In this document: positions 27,338 through 37,221 of the stretch, piece by piece
Position numbering within the stretch: position 1 is the stretch's first letter
Layout: every line of letters begins with the position of its first letter
DNA from: CAVSWT01 sp963777515
GTDB lineage: Bacteria > Bacteroidota > Ignavibacteria > Ignavibacteriales > Ignavibacteriaceae
Reading direction: 5' to 3'
Assembly: GCA_963777515.1 (NCBI GenBank)
Contig: CAVZQU010000019.1
Location: 62,001 to 126,000, forward strand
DNA: 64,000 nt
Position numbers and translations under genes: made by a program
The notes under the pieces: generated by a model
The model's input: the letters and a program-made list of their open reading frames with translations, nothing else
Told to the model about the DNA's origin: nothing
Database searches by the model: none

Positions 27338-29276
27338 TTAAATTTTATTTTTAATTTCAGACTCAATATTATCAATAAATTCACTTAAAGACAACGAACC
27401 AAGGTCACCTTTCTTATGCTGGCGCACCGAAATATTTCTGGCATTTTGTTCCTTTTCCCCAAGAATTAGCATGTAAGGAACTTTTTGTGTTTCCCAATCC
27501 CGGATTTTATATCCTACTTTTTCGTTTCGTTCATCAAACTCAACTTTTATGTTTTTTTCTTTTAACTTATCATAGACTGTTTTAGAATATTCGATAAAAT
27601 TTTGAGAAACAGGAATAATCGCTGCTTGAATTGGCGCTAACCACAAAGGAAATTCACCAGCAAAATGCTCAATTAATACACCAATAAATCTTTCCAGAGA
27701 ACCAAAAGGAGCACGATGAATTACAACAGGCCTATGTTTTTGTCCGTCGCTGCCAATGTATTCAAGATTAAATCTTTCTGGCATAACATAATCAATTTGA
27801 ACTGTACCTAACTGCCATCTTCTTCCCAAAACATCCTTAACCATAAAATCTATTTTAGGACCATAAAAAGCAGCTTCACCTTCTTCAACTGTATATTTCA
27901 ATTTCATTTCATCGGCAGCTTCTTTAATTTCCTGTTGAGCCTTTTCCCAAAGAGAAATATCACCACCGTATTTTTCAGCATTGTCGTCTCTAAATGAAAG
28001 CTGGGTTGTAAAATCTTCAAACCCCATTACTTTGAAAACATACTGAATTAAATCAATAACATTACATAACTCATCTTTAAGCTGATCTTGACGAACAAAC
28101 ATATGTGAATCATCAACAGCAAAGCTTCTTACTCTCGTTAAGCCATTTAATTCACCAGACTGTTCATATCTATAAACTGTCCCGAATTCCGCATAGCGAA
28201 TCGGAAGATCTCTATAGCTTCTGGGCTTGGAAGCATAGATTTGAAAATGATGAGGACAATTCATCGGCTTTAAGAGATATTCTTCATCACTGTCCGCAAA
28301 TTTTAATGGTGGGAATTGGCTGTCACTGTAATATGGATAATGCCCGCTTGTTTTGTATAAATTAATATTTCCTATATGCGGGGTAATTACAGGCAAATAA
28401 TTTCTTTTAGTCTGCTCATCTCGTAAAAATCTTTCAAGAGTTTCTCTTAAAATGGTTCCTTTTGGAAGCCATATCGGCAAACCAGCGCCTACATTTGGAG
28501 TGAAGAAAAATAGCTCTAATTCTTTTCCAAGTTTTCTATGATCTCTTTTCTTTGCTTCTTCAAGAAGAGTTAGATAATCCTCAAGCATTTTTTTCTTTGG
28601 AAATGAAATGCCGTAAATTCTTTGAAGTTGTTTATTATGTTCATCACCTCGCCAATATGAACCGGAAATGTTAAGCAGCTTTACATATTTTATTTTTCCG
28701 GTTGAAGGCAGATGCGGCCCGCGGCATAGATCTGTAAAATCACCTTCCTTATATAAACTGATATCTTCTGATTATTTCATCTATCCCAGAAAGGATTTCA
28801 GTTTTATAATTGTCACCTTTTTTAGTGAAGAAATCAACTGCATCTTTTTTAGGAAGATCAACTCTAATAAAAGGATTATTTGTTTTAGAAAGCTCAGCCA
28901 TCTTATCTTCAATCTTTTTCAAATCTTCTTCTGTAAGATGACTGTTGATATCTATATCATAATAGAATCCATTTTCAATTGCAGGTCCAACACCGAATTT
29001 TGCTTCAGGATAAATCTCCTGAACAGCATGCGCCATTAGATGCGAAGTTGAATGCCAGTAAACTTCTTTTCCTTTTGGATCATCAAACATTAAAAATTTA
29101 ACAACAGAATTTTTATTAATCTGTGAATTCAAATCTTTAACAAAACCATTCACTTCAACAGCAAGTGTTTCTTGAGCAAGCCTTGAAGAAATGGATTCAG
29201 CAACTTGATAAGCTGTTACGCCCGCATCAAATTCTTTTGAATTACCATCTGGAAAAGTGATTACTATTTTATTCAT
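27338..29276 (-). CDS. thrS: Threonyl-tRNA synthetase, one frameshift
   Basis: Class II synthetase of about 645 residues. The N-terminal TGS domain (MNKIVITFPDGNSKEF), the editing/SAD domain with the zinc motif HSTSHLMAHAVQEIYP, the catalytic core with motif 2 around RYEQSGELNGLTRVRSF, MNCPHHFQIY, and the C-terminal anticodon domain (LWLAPIQAAIIPV) are all present. The frame changes near 28765: after SGIDEI the correct reading continues as SEDISLYKEGDFTDLCRGPH following a one-base edit. First gene of the operon that ends with zapA. Confidence 0.93.
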
Positions 29277-29330
29277 TAATTTTTATCTGTTCAAATTAAA
29301 TTCTAAATTCAACCAAAGATTACTTCTTCG

Positions 29331-29404
29331 TGGGTTCTATAGGATTCGAACCTATGACCTTCTGCACGTCAAGCAGACGCTCTAACCAACTGAGCTAAGA
29401 ACCC
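29331..29404 (-). tRNA. tRNA-Val (GAC)
   Basis: The minus strand folds as a full cloverleaf: acceptor GGGTTCT / AGAACCC, D-arm with AGCTCAGTTGG, anticodon stem TCTGC / GCAGA with loop TTGACGT (anticodon GAC), T-arm with GGTTCGAATCC, and discriminator A. 74 bases; the 3' CCA is not encoded. Confidence 0.95.
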
Positions 29405-29523
29405 GTTTAAGCAACAAATATTTTCAAATGAAATTTTGTATTAATAAAAAATGAACAATTAAACGAAATGTTAATTGTTCATTTTGAAATTTCTAATTGC
29501 AAAACCGTTGATTTTGCTTTTAG

Positions 29524-29609
29524 TACCGAGGGCCGGACTCGAACCGGCACGGGAATAAATTCCCACAGGATTTTAAGTCCTGTGCGTCTACCAATTCCGC
29601 CACCCCGGC
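29524..29609 (-). tRNA. tRNA-Leu (TAA)
   Basis: A class II tRNA of 86 bases with a long variable arm. Acceptor GCCGGGG pairs with CCTCGGT (two G-U pairs), D-arm GGCGGAATTGGTAGACGC, anticodon loop CTTAAAA (anticodon TAA), variable arm TGGGAATTTATTCCCG, T-arm GCCGG / CCGGC around TTCGAGT, discriminator A. CCA is not encoded. A second, partial copy of its 5' part lies about 280 bases away. Confidence 0.95.
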
Positions 29610-29613
29610 ATCA

Positions 29614-29858
29614 TTAGTCTAATAAACTTTTCAAGAACTCTTTGCCGACACCAGATTTTAAATGATTTTTCATTTTCTCTGGCTTTTATTCTATTATCAA
29701 CTTTTTCACTATACAACAAATTGAAAGGTGAATAGGCTTTATGTACTTTTATTATATCCTTTATTATGTTCTTCTAACCTTCTATCTAAATTATTGGTTA
29801 GTCCTACATAAATATAATTGCCTACTCACACTTTTTATTGCATAAACAAAATATATAT
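29614..29858 (-). pseudogene. GIY-YIG endonuclease-like small ORF, frameshifted
   Basis: Reading the minus strand across frames gives a GIY-YIG (YhbQ/UPF0213-like) protein of about 80 residues: YFVYAIKS, then NYIYVGLTNNLDRRLEEHNK with the conserved Tyr, Gly and Arg, then AYSPFNLLYSEKVDNRI, and KSGVGKEFLKSLLD ending at TAA 29616-29614. Three one-base frame changes are needed and no ATG start is seen; an ATA sits where the start should be. It lies directly upstream of tRNA-Leu and directly after a partial second copy of that tRNA's 5' part. It could be decayed or merely mis-sequenced. Confidence 0.65.
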
Positions 29859-29859
29859 C

Positions 29860-29909
29860 GTGCGTCTACCAAACTTGCCTACCGGCAGGCAGGTCTCCGC
29901 CACCCGGCA
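29860..29909 (-). repeat. Partial tRNA-Leu 5' copy interrupted by a palindrome
   Basis: On the plus strand GTGCGTCTACCA (29860-29871) and TCCGCCACCCGGCA (about 29896-29909) repeat, with one base missing, the 5' part of the neighbouring tRNA-Leu (GTGCGTCTACCA at 29582-29593 and TTCCGCCACCCCGGCA to 29610). Between the halves sits a GC-rich palindromic insert, TTGCCTACCGGCAGGCAGG. The copies flank the GIY-YIG ORF as a direct repeat. Confidence 0.7.
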
Positions 29910-30251
29910 AAATTGCATTCAATTTGAGCGTGTAAATATATAGAAAGCACCTTTTTTTTGCAAGAATTTTTAAAGGAAATCTTTTAAATCAAACTATTAA
30001 ATTTAAATAAAACATATCTATACAGTTTTAAAATTATTTATTTATCTTTCTCGATAACAAGAACAAAGAAAAAAATAATTTCTCATTTATAACTATATTT
30101 GTATTGCTAACTTATTTTAATTTTCAATTAAAGCTTAATTTCAAAGTTTGAAATTTTCAAAAAATGGCATATACTTTGTCAAAAGCATTTTGATTATATG
30201 ATTGATAAAAATTAAACTAATCAATTAAATTACTTAGGAAGGGAGTAATTA
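29910..30251. other. AT-rich intergenic region before the propionate operon
   Basis: A 342-base stretch with no coding sequence or clear RNA. It carries the divergent upstream region of the tRNA side and the promoter region of pckG; the only structured signal I see is the possible promoter listed separately. Confidence 0.6.
30148..30175 (+). promoter_or_regulatory. Possible sigma70-type promoter of the pckG operon
   Basis: TTGAAA (30148-30153) and TATACT (30170-30175) are separated by 16 bases and lie about 75 bases before the pckG start. This is one of few box pairs in a very AT-rich region, so it is only a candidate. Confidence 0.35.
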
Positions 30252-32087
30252 ATGGATCATCCTGCATACGTGAAAAATAAAAAGCTTATTGAATGGGTGG
30301 AGAAAAATATAAATCTATGTAAACCTGATAATGTACATTGGTGTGATGGTTCTGATGAAGAGTACAACACTCTTTGCAATAAATTAGTTAAAGCCGGAAC
30401 ATTCATTAAATTAGATGAAAAGAAACGGCCAAATAGCTACGTAGCATTTTCTGATCCAAGCGATGTAGCAAGAGTTGAAGATCGAACCTTTATTTGCAGT
30501 TTAAGAAAAGTTGATGCAGGCCCAACAAATAATTGGATGGCTCCTGCTGAAATGAAAAAAATTCTTAATAATTTATTTGAAGGCTGCATGCAGGGAAGAA
30601 CCATGTATATCATTCCCTTCAGTATGGGGCCTCTTGGTTCTCCCATAGCACAAATTGGAGTTGAAATTACTGATTCTCCTTATGTTGTAGTCAATATGAA
30701 AATCATGACACGCATGGGGAAAAAAGTATTAGATGTTTTAGAAGATAACGATTTTATCCCTTGCCTGCATTCAATTGGAGCACCTTTAAAACCTGGAGAG
30801 AAAGATGTACCGTGGCCATGCAATAAAGATAATAAGTACATTGTGCACTTCCCCGAAGAAAGATCAATTATATCATTCGGCAGCGGTTACGGTGGAAATG
30901 CTTTACTCGGGAAAAAATGTTTAGCATTGAGAATCGCATCTACTATGGCAAGAGACGAAGGCTGGCTTGCTGAACACATGTTAATACTCGGGGTCGAATC
31001 TCCTGAAAAAGAAAAAACATATGTAGCAGCCGCATTTCCAAGTGCATGTGGTAAAACGAATTTTGCAATGTTAATTCCTCCCAAAGCGTTTGACGGCTGG
31101 AAAGTAACAACTGTAGGCGATGATATTGCCTGGATTAAAATTGGAAAAGAAGGGAGACTTAGAGCGATAAATCCTGAAGCTGGATATTTTGGAGTGGCTC
31201 CTGGAACTTCTGAAAAGTCTAATCCAAATGCTATGGCTTCTATAAGAGCAAATTCAATTTTTACAAACGTAGCTATGACTTTAGATGGAGACGTTTGGTG
31301 GGAAGGAATGACTGATGAAACTCCGGATAAATTAATTGACTGGCATGGAAACGAATGGACACCTGATAAAGGAACAAAAGCGGCTCATCCAAATGCAAGA
31401 TTTACTGCGCCTGCTTATCAATGTCCTTGTATTGATTCTGAATGGGAAAACCCGGAGGGAGTTCAGATCAGCGCTTTAATTTTCGGTGGAAGAAGGAGTG
31501 ATACCGTACCGTTAGTTTATCAATCAGCAAATTGGAACTTTGGTGTTTACATGGCTGCTACAATGGGCTCTGAAACTACTGCTGCTGCTGCTGGTGTAGT
31601 AGGAAAAGTCAGAAGAGATCCAATGGCAATGCTTCCCTTCTGCGGATACCACATGGCAGATTATTTTAATCATTGGTTAAACTTCGGAAGAAAATTAGCT
31701 GACCCACCGAGAATCTTTGGAGTTAACTGGTTCAGGAAAGATGAAGAAGGAAATTTTATTTGGCCCGGCTTTGGTGAAAATATGCGTGTATTAAAATGGA
31801 TTTTAGATAGAGTTCATGGAAGAAGTTATGCAATTGAAAGCCCTCTCGGCTGGATGCCTGCTTATAAAGCAATAAACTGGGAAGGCCTTGAAGAAATTAC
31901 ACCTGCCGTTTTTCATAAGCTAATGGCAGTTGATAGGGAAAAATGGAAACAAGAAATTTTATCTCACGAAGAATTATTCTCAAAACTATATGATAAACTT
32001 CCAAAAGAATTTATCTTTATGAGAGAATTGATTCTTTCAAGCTTGTGGCGGTCTCCTAAAAACTGGGGCTTAGCCTCTGAAAGATAA
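30252..32087 (+). CDS. pckG: Phosphoenolpyruvate carboxykinase (GTP)
   Basis: Interconverts oxaloacetate + GTP and PEP + CO2. 611 residues, the size of the GTP class. Seen: PSACGKTNFAML (the P-loop with catalytic Cys, residues about 264-275), IPFSMGPLGSPIAQIGVEIT, GDDIAWIK metal ligands, FGVAPGTSEKSNPNAM and FGGRRSDTVPLVYQS. The start has a very strong GGAAGGGAG site. It heads an eight-gene plus-strand operon for C4/propionate metabolism, where it links oxaloacetate to PEP. Confidence 0.96.
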   Translation: MDHPAYVKNKKLIEWVEKNINLCKPDNVHWCDGSDEEYNTLCNKLVKAGTFIKLDEKKRPNSYVAFSDPSDVARVEDRTFICSLRKVDAGPTNNWMAPAEMKKILNNLFEGCMQGRTMYIIPFSMGPLGSPIAQIGVEITDSPYVVVNMKIMTRMGKKVLDVLEDNDFIPCLHSIGAPLKPGEKDVPWPCNKDNKYIVHFPEERSIISFGSGYGGNALLGKKCLALRIASTMARDEGWLAEHMLILGVESPEKEKTYVAAAFPSACGKTNFAMLIPPKAFDGWKVTTVGDDIAWIKIGKEGRLRAINPEAGYFGVAPGTSEKSNPNAMASIRANSIFTNVAMTLDGDVWWEGMTDETPDKLIDWHGNEWTPDKGTKAAHPNARFTAPAYQCPCIDSEWENPEGVQISALIFGGRRSDTVPLVYQSANWNFGVYMAATMGSETTAAAAGVVGKVRRDPMAMLPFCGYHMADYFNHWLNFGRKLADPPRIFGVNWFRKDEEGNFIWPGFGENMRVLKWILDRVHGRSYAIESPLGWMPAYKAINWEGLEEITPAVFHKLMAVDREKWKQEILSHEELFSKLYDKLPKEFIFMRELILSSLWRSPKNWGLASER

Positions 32088-32133
32088 AAGTAAATAGCAA
32101 AACTATTTTTGTTTTATCTATTGAAAGGACTAT

Positions 32134-33459
32134 ATGAAATGGATAGATCATTATAAAGCAAAATTGCGGACTGCAGATGAAGCTGTAAGAGCAATTAAAT
32201 CAGGGGACAGAGTTTATATACATCCTGGCTGCGCAACTCCTGTCGACCTAGTCAATGCAATGTGCGATCGTTATCTTGAATTATCAGATGTAGAAGTAGT
32301 ACATATTTTAACATTCGGAGAAACACCTTACACTAATCCTGAAATGGAAGGCCATTTTAGGCACAATGCATTATTCATTGGTAAAAATGTTCGCCCTGCA
32401 GTAAATGAAGGAAGAGCAGATTTTACCCCAATTTTTTTATTTGAAGTTCCGGGATTATTCAAAAAAAATATCCTGCCTTTAGATGTTGCATTAATTAATG
32501 TTTCTCCCCCAGATAAATATGGCTTCTGTAGCTTTGGTGTTGGAATTGAGTGTACAAAAGCTGCTGCAGAAACAGCTAAAATTGTAATTGCCCAATTTAA
32601 TCCAAGCCAGCCCCGTGCTTTAGGAGATTCATTTATACATATAGATAAAATTGATTATTGTGTTGAACAAGATTCACCATTGAAAGAATTAAAAGAAAGT
32701 TACAGAGAGGTATCACCGGATGATGAGGCTGTAATCAAACAGATGGCAAAAAATATTGCTGGCTTAATTGAAGATGGTTCAACGCTTCAAACAGGAATCG
32801 GACCCGCCGCAGATTCTGTACTTGGGTTTTTAACTGATAGAGAACATTTGGGAATTCACACTGAATTATTTTCTGATGGTGTAATTAAATTAGTGGAAGA
32901 AGGTGTAATTACAAATGAAAGAAAAACTCTTCATCCTGGAAAAATTATAGCTTCGTTTGTTCTAGGTTCAAAAAAACTTTTTGATTTTATTGATAATGAC
33001 CCGCTAATGGAATTCCATCCTTCCGATTATACAAATGATCCATTTATTGTTGCACAAAATGAGAAGATGGTTGCTATTAATGCTGCAATTCAAGTTGATT
33101 TAACAGGACAAGTTTGTGCTGATTCAATTGGCTCAAGATTATACAGTGGATTTGGCGGGCAATTAGATTTTATTCGCGGTGCTTCGAGAAGTAAGGGAGG
33201 AAAGCCGATAATTGCTTTACCATCTACTGCAGCAAAAGGCAAGATATCAAGAATTGCGCCTCATTTAACTTTAGGTGCTGGAGTTACAACTTCCCGCGGT
33301 GATGTTCATTATGTTGTAACTGAATACGGAGTTGCTGACCTTTATGGGAAATCAGTGAGGCAAAGAGCAAAAGCTTTAATTGATATTGCTCATCCAAATT
33401 TCCGAGAAGAATTGGAAAGATACTTAACAGAAAAATATATTAGTAATGCTTTAGCATAA
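32134..33459 (+). CDS. Acetyl-CoA hydrolase/transferase family CoA-transferase
   Basis: 441 residues of the class I CoA-transferase family that includes 4-hydroxybutyrate, succinyl-CoA:acetate and propionyl-CoA:succinate CoA-transferases. Seen: GDRVYIHPGCATPVDLV, VSPPDKYGFCSFGVG, LQTGIGPAADSVLGFL, HTELFSDGVIKL and the C-terminal VTEYGVADLYGKSVRQRA. The position between PEP carboxykinase and methylmalonyl-CoA mutase suggests it moves CoA between succinate and propionyl- or acetyl-CoA. The exact acid pair cannot be read from sequence. Intact. Confidence 0.87.
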   Translation: MKWIDHYKAKLRTADEAVRAIKSGDRVYIHPGCATPVDLVNAMCDRYLELSDVEVVHILTFGETPYTNPEMEGHFRHNALFIGKNVRPAVNEGRADFTPIFLFEVPGLFKKNILPLDVALINVSPPDKYGFCSFGVGIECTKAAAETAKIVIAQFNPSQPRALGDSFIHIDKIDYCVEQDSPLKELKESYREVSPDDEAVIKQMAKNIAGLIEDGSTLQTGIGPAADSVLGFLTDREHLGIHTELFSDGVIKLVEEGVITNERKTLHPGKIIASFVLGSKKLFDFIDNDPLMEFHPSDYTNDPFIVAQNEKMVAINAAIQVDLTGQVCADSIGSRLYSGFGGQLDFIRGASRSKGGKPIIALPSTAAKGKISRIAPHLTLGAGVTTSRGDVHYVVTEYGVADLYGKSVRQRAKALIDIAHPNFREELERYLTEKYISNALA

Positions 33460-33481
33460 GGCATCAGGAGATAAAAATTAA

Positions 33482-35165
33482 ATGGACGAAACCAAGGAAG
33501 TTAAATAAGAAATAAATATAATCATTCTTCATGGGAAGAAAGTGTTTATAAAAAATTTCTTAATAAAGCACCTGAACGACAAAAGGAATTTTCAACGATA
33601 TCCTTTACAAAAGTAAATCCGCTTTATACACCTTTAGATATTGAGCTCAAGATTTATATAATGATAAGATCGGTTACCCTGGCACTTATCCTTACACAAG
33701 AGGAATTCAGCCGACGATGTATAGGGGAAGATTCTGGACGATGCGTCAATATGCAGGATTCGGAACCGCAAAAGAATCTAATGAGCGTTATAGATATTTA
33801 TTGGAACAAGGGCAATCCGGGTTGTCTGTGGCTTTTGATCTTCCTACTCAAATCGGGTATGATAGCGACGATCCCATGGCTTATGGTGAGGTTGGTAAAG
33901 TTGGTGTTGCAATTGATACACTTGCTGATATGGAAATTTTATTTAATAAAATTCCGTTGGATAAAGTTTCGACTTCAATGACAATAAATGCACCAGCTTC
34001 GGTTTTACTATCTCTCTACATTGCAGTTGCTGAAAAGCAAGGTGTTTCAAAAGATAAAATTAGCGGAACAATTCAAAATGATATTTTGAAAGAATACATA
34101 GCACGCGGCACATATATTTATCCTCCAAAGCCTTCAATGAGATTGATAACAAATATTTTTGAATACTGCGCAAAAGAGGTTCCTAAATGGAATACTATCT
34201 CTATTTCAGGTTATCATATTCGTGAAGCCGGTTCTACTGCTGCGCAGGAAGTGGGATTTACTTTAGCGGATGGTATAGCTTATGTTGAAGCTGCTATAAA
34301 AGCCGGATTGGATGTTGATGAATTTGCGAAGAGATTATCATTTTTCTTTAATGCACATAATGATCTTTTTGAAGAAGTTGCAAAATACAGAGCCGCAAGA
34401 AGGCTATGGGCAAAAATTATGAAAGAAAGATTTAGTGCAAAAGATCCAAAATCAATGATGCTTCGTTTTCATTCGCAAACAGCAGGCTCAACTTTAACAG
34501 CACAGCAGGTGGACAATAATGTTGTGCGAGTAACTATTCAAGCTTTAGCTGCAGTACTTGGCGGAACTCAAAGCCTTCATACAAATTCAAAAGATGAAGC
34601 ACTTGCTCTTCCAACAGAAAATTCTGTAAGAGTTGCATTGAGGACACAACAAATAATTGCTAATGAAAGTGGTGTCACAAATACAATCGACCCTCTTGCA
34701 GGTTCATATTATGTAGAAGCAATGACTGATCAAATTGAAAAGGAAGCTGAAGAATATATTGCCAAAATCGATTCGCTTGGAGGAATGATTGAAGCAATTG
34801 AAGTGGGTTATGTTCAGTCACAAATCCAGGAAGCTGCTTATAAATTTGAAAAAGAACTTGAATCTGAAGAAAGAATTGTTGTTGGAGTTAATAAATTTCA
34901 AGTTGAAGAAGAAGATTATAAAGATTTATTAAAAATTAACATGCAAGTTCAGGAAGAGCAAGTTAAATTTTTAAACAAGGTTAAAGCTGAAAGAAATAAT
35001 CAATTGGTTGAAGAAAAATTGTCTAAGTTAAAAAACGCGACTCAGGGCAATGAAAATTTAATGCCTTATATTTTAGATGCAGTAAGAGTTTATGCAAGTG
35101 TTGGAGAGATTTGTAATGTAATGCGAGTTGTATTTGGTGAATATAAAGAGCATGTTGTAATCTAA
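33482..35165 (+). CDS. Methylmalonyl-CoA mutase large (substrate-binding) subunit, frameshifted N-terminus
   Basis: The adenosylcobalamin-dependent mutase that interconverts succinyl-CoA and (R)-methylmalonyl-CoA. The main frame from 33717 shows MYRGRFWTMRQYAGFGTAKE, YRYLLEQGQSGLSVAFDLPT, SMTINAPA, FHSQTAGSTLTAQQ and GGTQSLHTNSKDEALALPTE. The start is ATG 33482 (MDETKEVK); frame changes near 33510 (short A run) and near 33650 (one T missing in ESQDLYNDKIGYPG) are repaired by one base each. The total is about 560 residues, which ends before any B12-binding domain. A separate small B12 subunit must exist; none is in this window. Confidence 0.92.
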
Positions 35166-35190
35166 AAAATAATTTATGGAATAAATAAAA

Positions 35191-35592
35191 ATGGAAATTT
35201 CACATATTGAACATATAGGAATTGCAGTAAATAATCTTGAAGAATCAATTAAATACTATGAAGAAATTCTTGGATTAAAATGTTACAGCATAGAAGAAGT
35301 AAAAGATCAAAAGGTTAGAACTGCATTCTTTAAAGTCGGACAAACAAAAATCGAACTGCTTGAATCAACAGAACCTGAAGGTCCAATTGGAAAATTTATT
35401 GAAAAGAAAGGTGAAGGTGTTCATCATATTGCGTATGCAGTTAATGAAATCCAGAATAATTTAAATGAAGTTAAAGAAAAAGGAATTCAATTAATAGATG
35501 AGAAACCACGTAAAGGGGCTGAGGGGTTGAATATTGCATTTTTGCATCCCAAATCTACTCACGGGGTTTTAACCGAACTTTGCGAAGGTTGA
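35191..35592 (+). CDS. mce: Methylmalonyl-CoA epimerase
   Basis: Interconverts (R)- and (S)-methylmalonyl-CoA. 133 residues of the VOC metal-binding fold: IEHIGIAVNNLEESIKYYE with the first His ligand, KIELLEST, GEGVHHIAYAV with the second His, and GVLTELCE with the Glu ligand. It lies between the mutase and the decarboxylase alpha subunit, as its role demands. Intact. Confidence 0.95.
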   Translation: MEISHIEHIGIAVNNLEESIKYYEEILGLKCYSIEEVKDQKVRTAFFKVGQTKIELLESTEPEGPIGKFIEKKGEGVHHIAYAVNEIQNNLNEVKEKGIQLIDEKPRKGAEGLNIAFLHPKSTHGVLTELCEG

Positions 35593-35653
35593 TTTATTTC
35601 AACTTTTAGATCAATATAAATTAATTATATAAATATTTTAGTGAGAATATAAT

Positions 35654-37213
35654 ATGGCTATGTCATCAAAAATTAAAGAGCTAATGGATCTCCGTAACCA
35701 GGCTAAGCTTGGCGGCGGTGAAAAAAGGATAGATGCTCAACATAAAAAAGGAAAATATACAGCTCGTGAAAGAATTAACTTATTGCTTGACGAAGGAAGC
35801 TTTGAAGAATTTGATATGTTCGTGTCACACCGCAGCATTGATTTTGGATTGGATAAACAAGCTTATTTGTCGGATGGTGTTGTTACAGGATATGGAACGA
35901 TAGATGGAAGATTGGTTTATATCTTTTCTCAAGACTTTACAGTTTTCGGCGGTTCACTATCTGAAATGTATGCGCAAAAAATTTGCAAGGTTATGGATAA
36001 AGCAATGAAAGTAGGTGCGCCTGTAATTGGGATTAACGACAGCGGTGGAGCAAGAATTCAAGAAGGCGTTAAGAGTCTTGGCGGCTATGCTGATATATTT
36101 CAACGAAACATTTTAGCATCGGGAGTTATTCCTCAAATCTCAGCAGTGTTTGGGCCTTGTGCCGGTGGTGCAGTTTACTCCCCTGCCTTAACAGATTTTA
36201 CAATCATGGCAAAAGATACAAGTTACATGTTTGTAACTGGCCCAAAGGTTGTAAAAACAGTTACCGGTGAAGAAGTAACTGAAGAAGAATTAGGCGGCGC
36301 TTCTGTTCATTCTACAAAATCCGGAGTAGCACATTTTGTAGCTGAAAATGAAGAAGAAGGTATTTTATTAATTAGAAAATTATTAAGCTATCTTCCACAA
36401 AACAATCTAGAAGATCCGCCTGCCACACAATGCGATGATCCGATTGATAGATTAGAAGATTCATTAAATGATTTAATTCCTGAAAATCCAAATAAACCTT
36501 ATAATGTTAAAGATGTTATTGAGTTGATTGTTGACAATGCAGAGTTTCTTGAAATTCAAAGAAACTATGCTCCAAATATAGTTACAGGATTTTCTAAATT
36601 TAATGGTGTGCCAGTTGGGATAGTAGCAAACCAACCAAATTATTTAGCAGGTGTTTTAGATATAAGTGCATCACGAAAAGCTGCACGGTTTGTAAGATTC
36701 TGTGATGCATTCAATATTCCAATTGTAACCTTAGTTGATGTGCCCGGTTTCTTACCGGGAACTGCACAGGAATATGGCGGGATTATAATTCATGGGGCAA
36801 AACTTTTATTTGCTTACGGAGAAGCAACCGTTCCTAAAATTACGATTATTCTTCGCAAAGCTTATGGTGGAGCCTATGATGTAATGAGTTCCAAGCATTT
36901 ACGAGGCGATATAAACTATGCATGGCCTGGGGCTGAAATTGCAGTAATGGGACCTAAAGGAGCAATTGAAATTCTTCATAGCCGTGAAGTACAAATGATT
37001 GAAGATGTAAATGAAAGAATAGAATTTTTAAAACAAAAAGAAGATGAATATAAGAAAAAATTTGCAACACCTTATGTGGCTGCTAAGTATGGATATATTG
37101 ATGATGTAATCGAACCAAGGAATACACGTTTTAGAGTTGTTAGAGCTTTACAAATGCTGGCTACAAAAAAAGACATCAATCCTCCTAAAAAGCATTCTAA
37201 TTTACCATTATAG
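35654..37213 (+). CDS. mmdA: Methylmalonyl-CoA decarboxylase alpha (carboxyltransferase) subunit
   Basis: 519 residues of the acyl-CoA carboxyltransferase family shared by propionyl-CoA carboxylase beta and methylmalonyl-CoA decarboxylase alpha. Seen: GSFEEFDMFVSHR, GINDSGGARIQEGV, FGPCAGGAVYSPAL, TGEEVTEEELGGA, VDVPGFLPGTAQE and KAYGGAYDVMSSKH. It moves the carboxyl from methylmalonyl-CoA to biotin. Because the next genes encode the membrane decarboxylase subunits and no biotin carboxylase is present, the decarboxylase reading is preferred over propionyl-CoA carboxylase. Confidence 0.9.
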   Translation: MAMSSKIKELMDLRNQAKLGGGEKRIDAQHKKGKYTARERINLLLDEGSFEEFDMFVSHRSIDFGLDKQAYLSDGVVTGYGTIDGRLVYIFSQDFTVFGGSLSEMYAQKICKVMDKAMKVGAPVIGINDSGGARIQEGVKSLGGYADIFQRNILASGVIPQISAVFGPCAGGAVYSPALTDFTIMAKDTSYMFVTGPKVVKTVTGEEVTEEELGGASVHSTKSGVAHFVAENEEEGILLIRKLLSYLPQNNLEDPPATQCDDPIDRLEDSLNDLIPENPNKPYNVKDVIELIVDNAEFLEIQRNYAPNIVTGFSKFNGVPVGIVANQPNYLAGVLDISASRKAARFVRFCDAFNIPIVTLVDVPGFLPGTAQEYGGIIIHGAKLLFAYGEATVPKITIILRKAYGGAYDVMSSKHLRGDINYAWPGAEIAVMGPKGAIEILHSREVQMIEDVNERIEFLKQKEDEYKKKFATPYVAAKYGYIDDVIEPRNTRFRVVRALQMLATKKDINPPKKHSNLPL

Positions 37214-37221
37214 GAGGTGAA

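Noticed and set aside
29910..30251. A riboswitch or structured leader before pckG
   Set aside because: The stretch is very AT-rich and I found no conserved stem or known riboswitch core such as a glycine or cobalamin aptamer.
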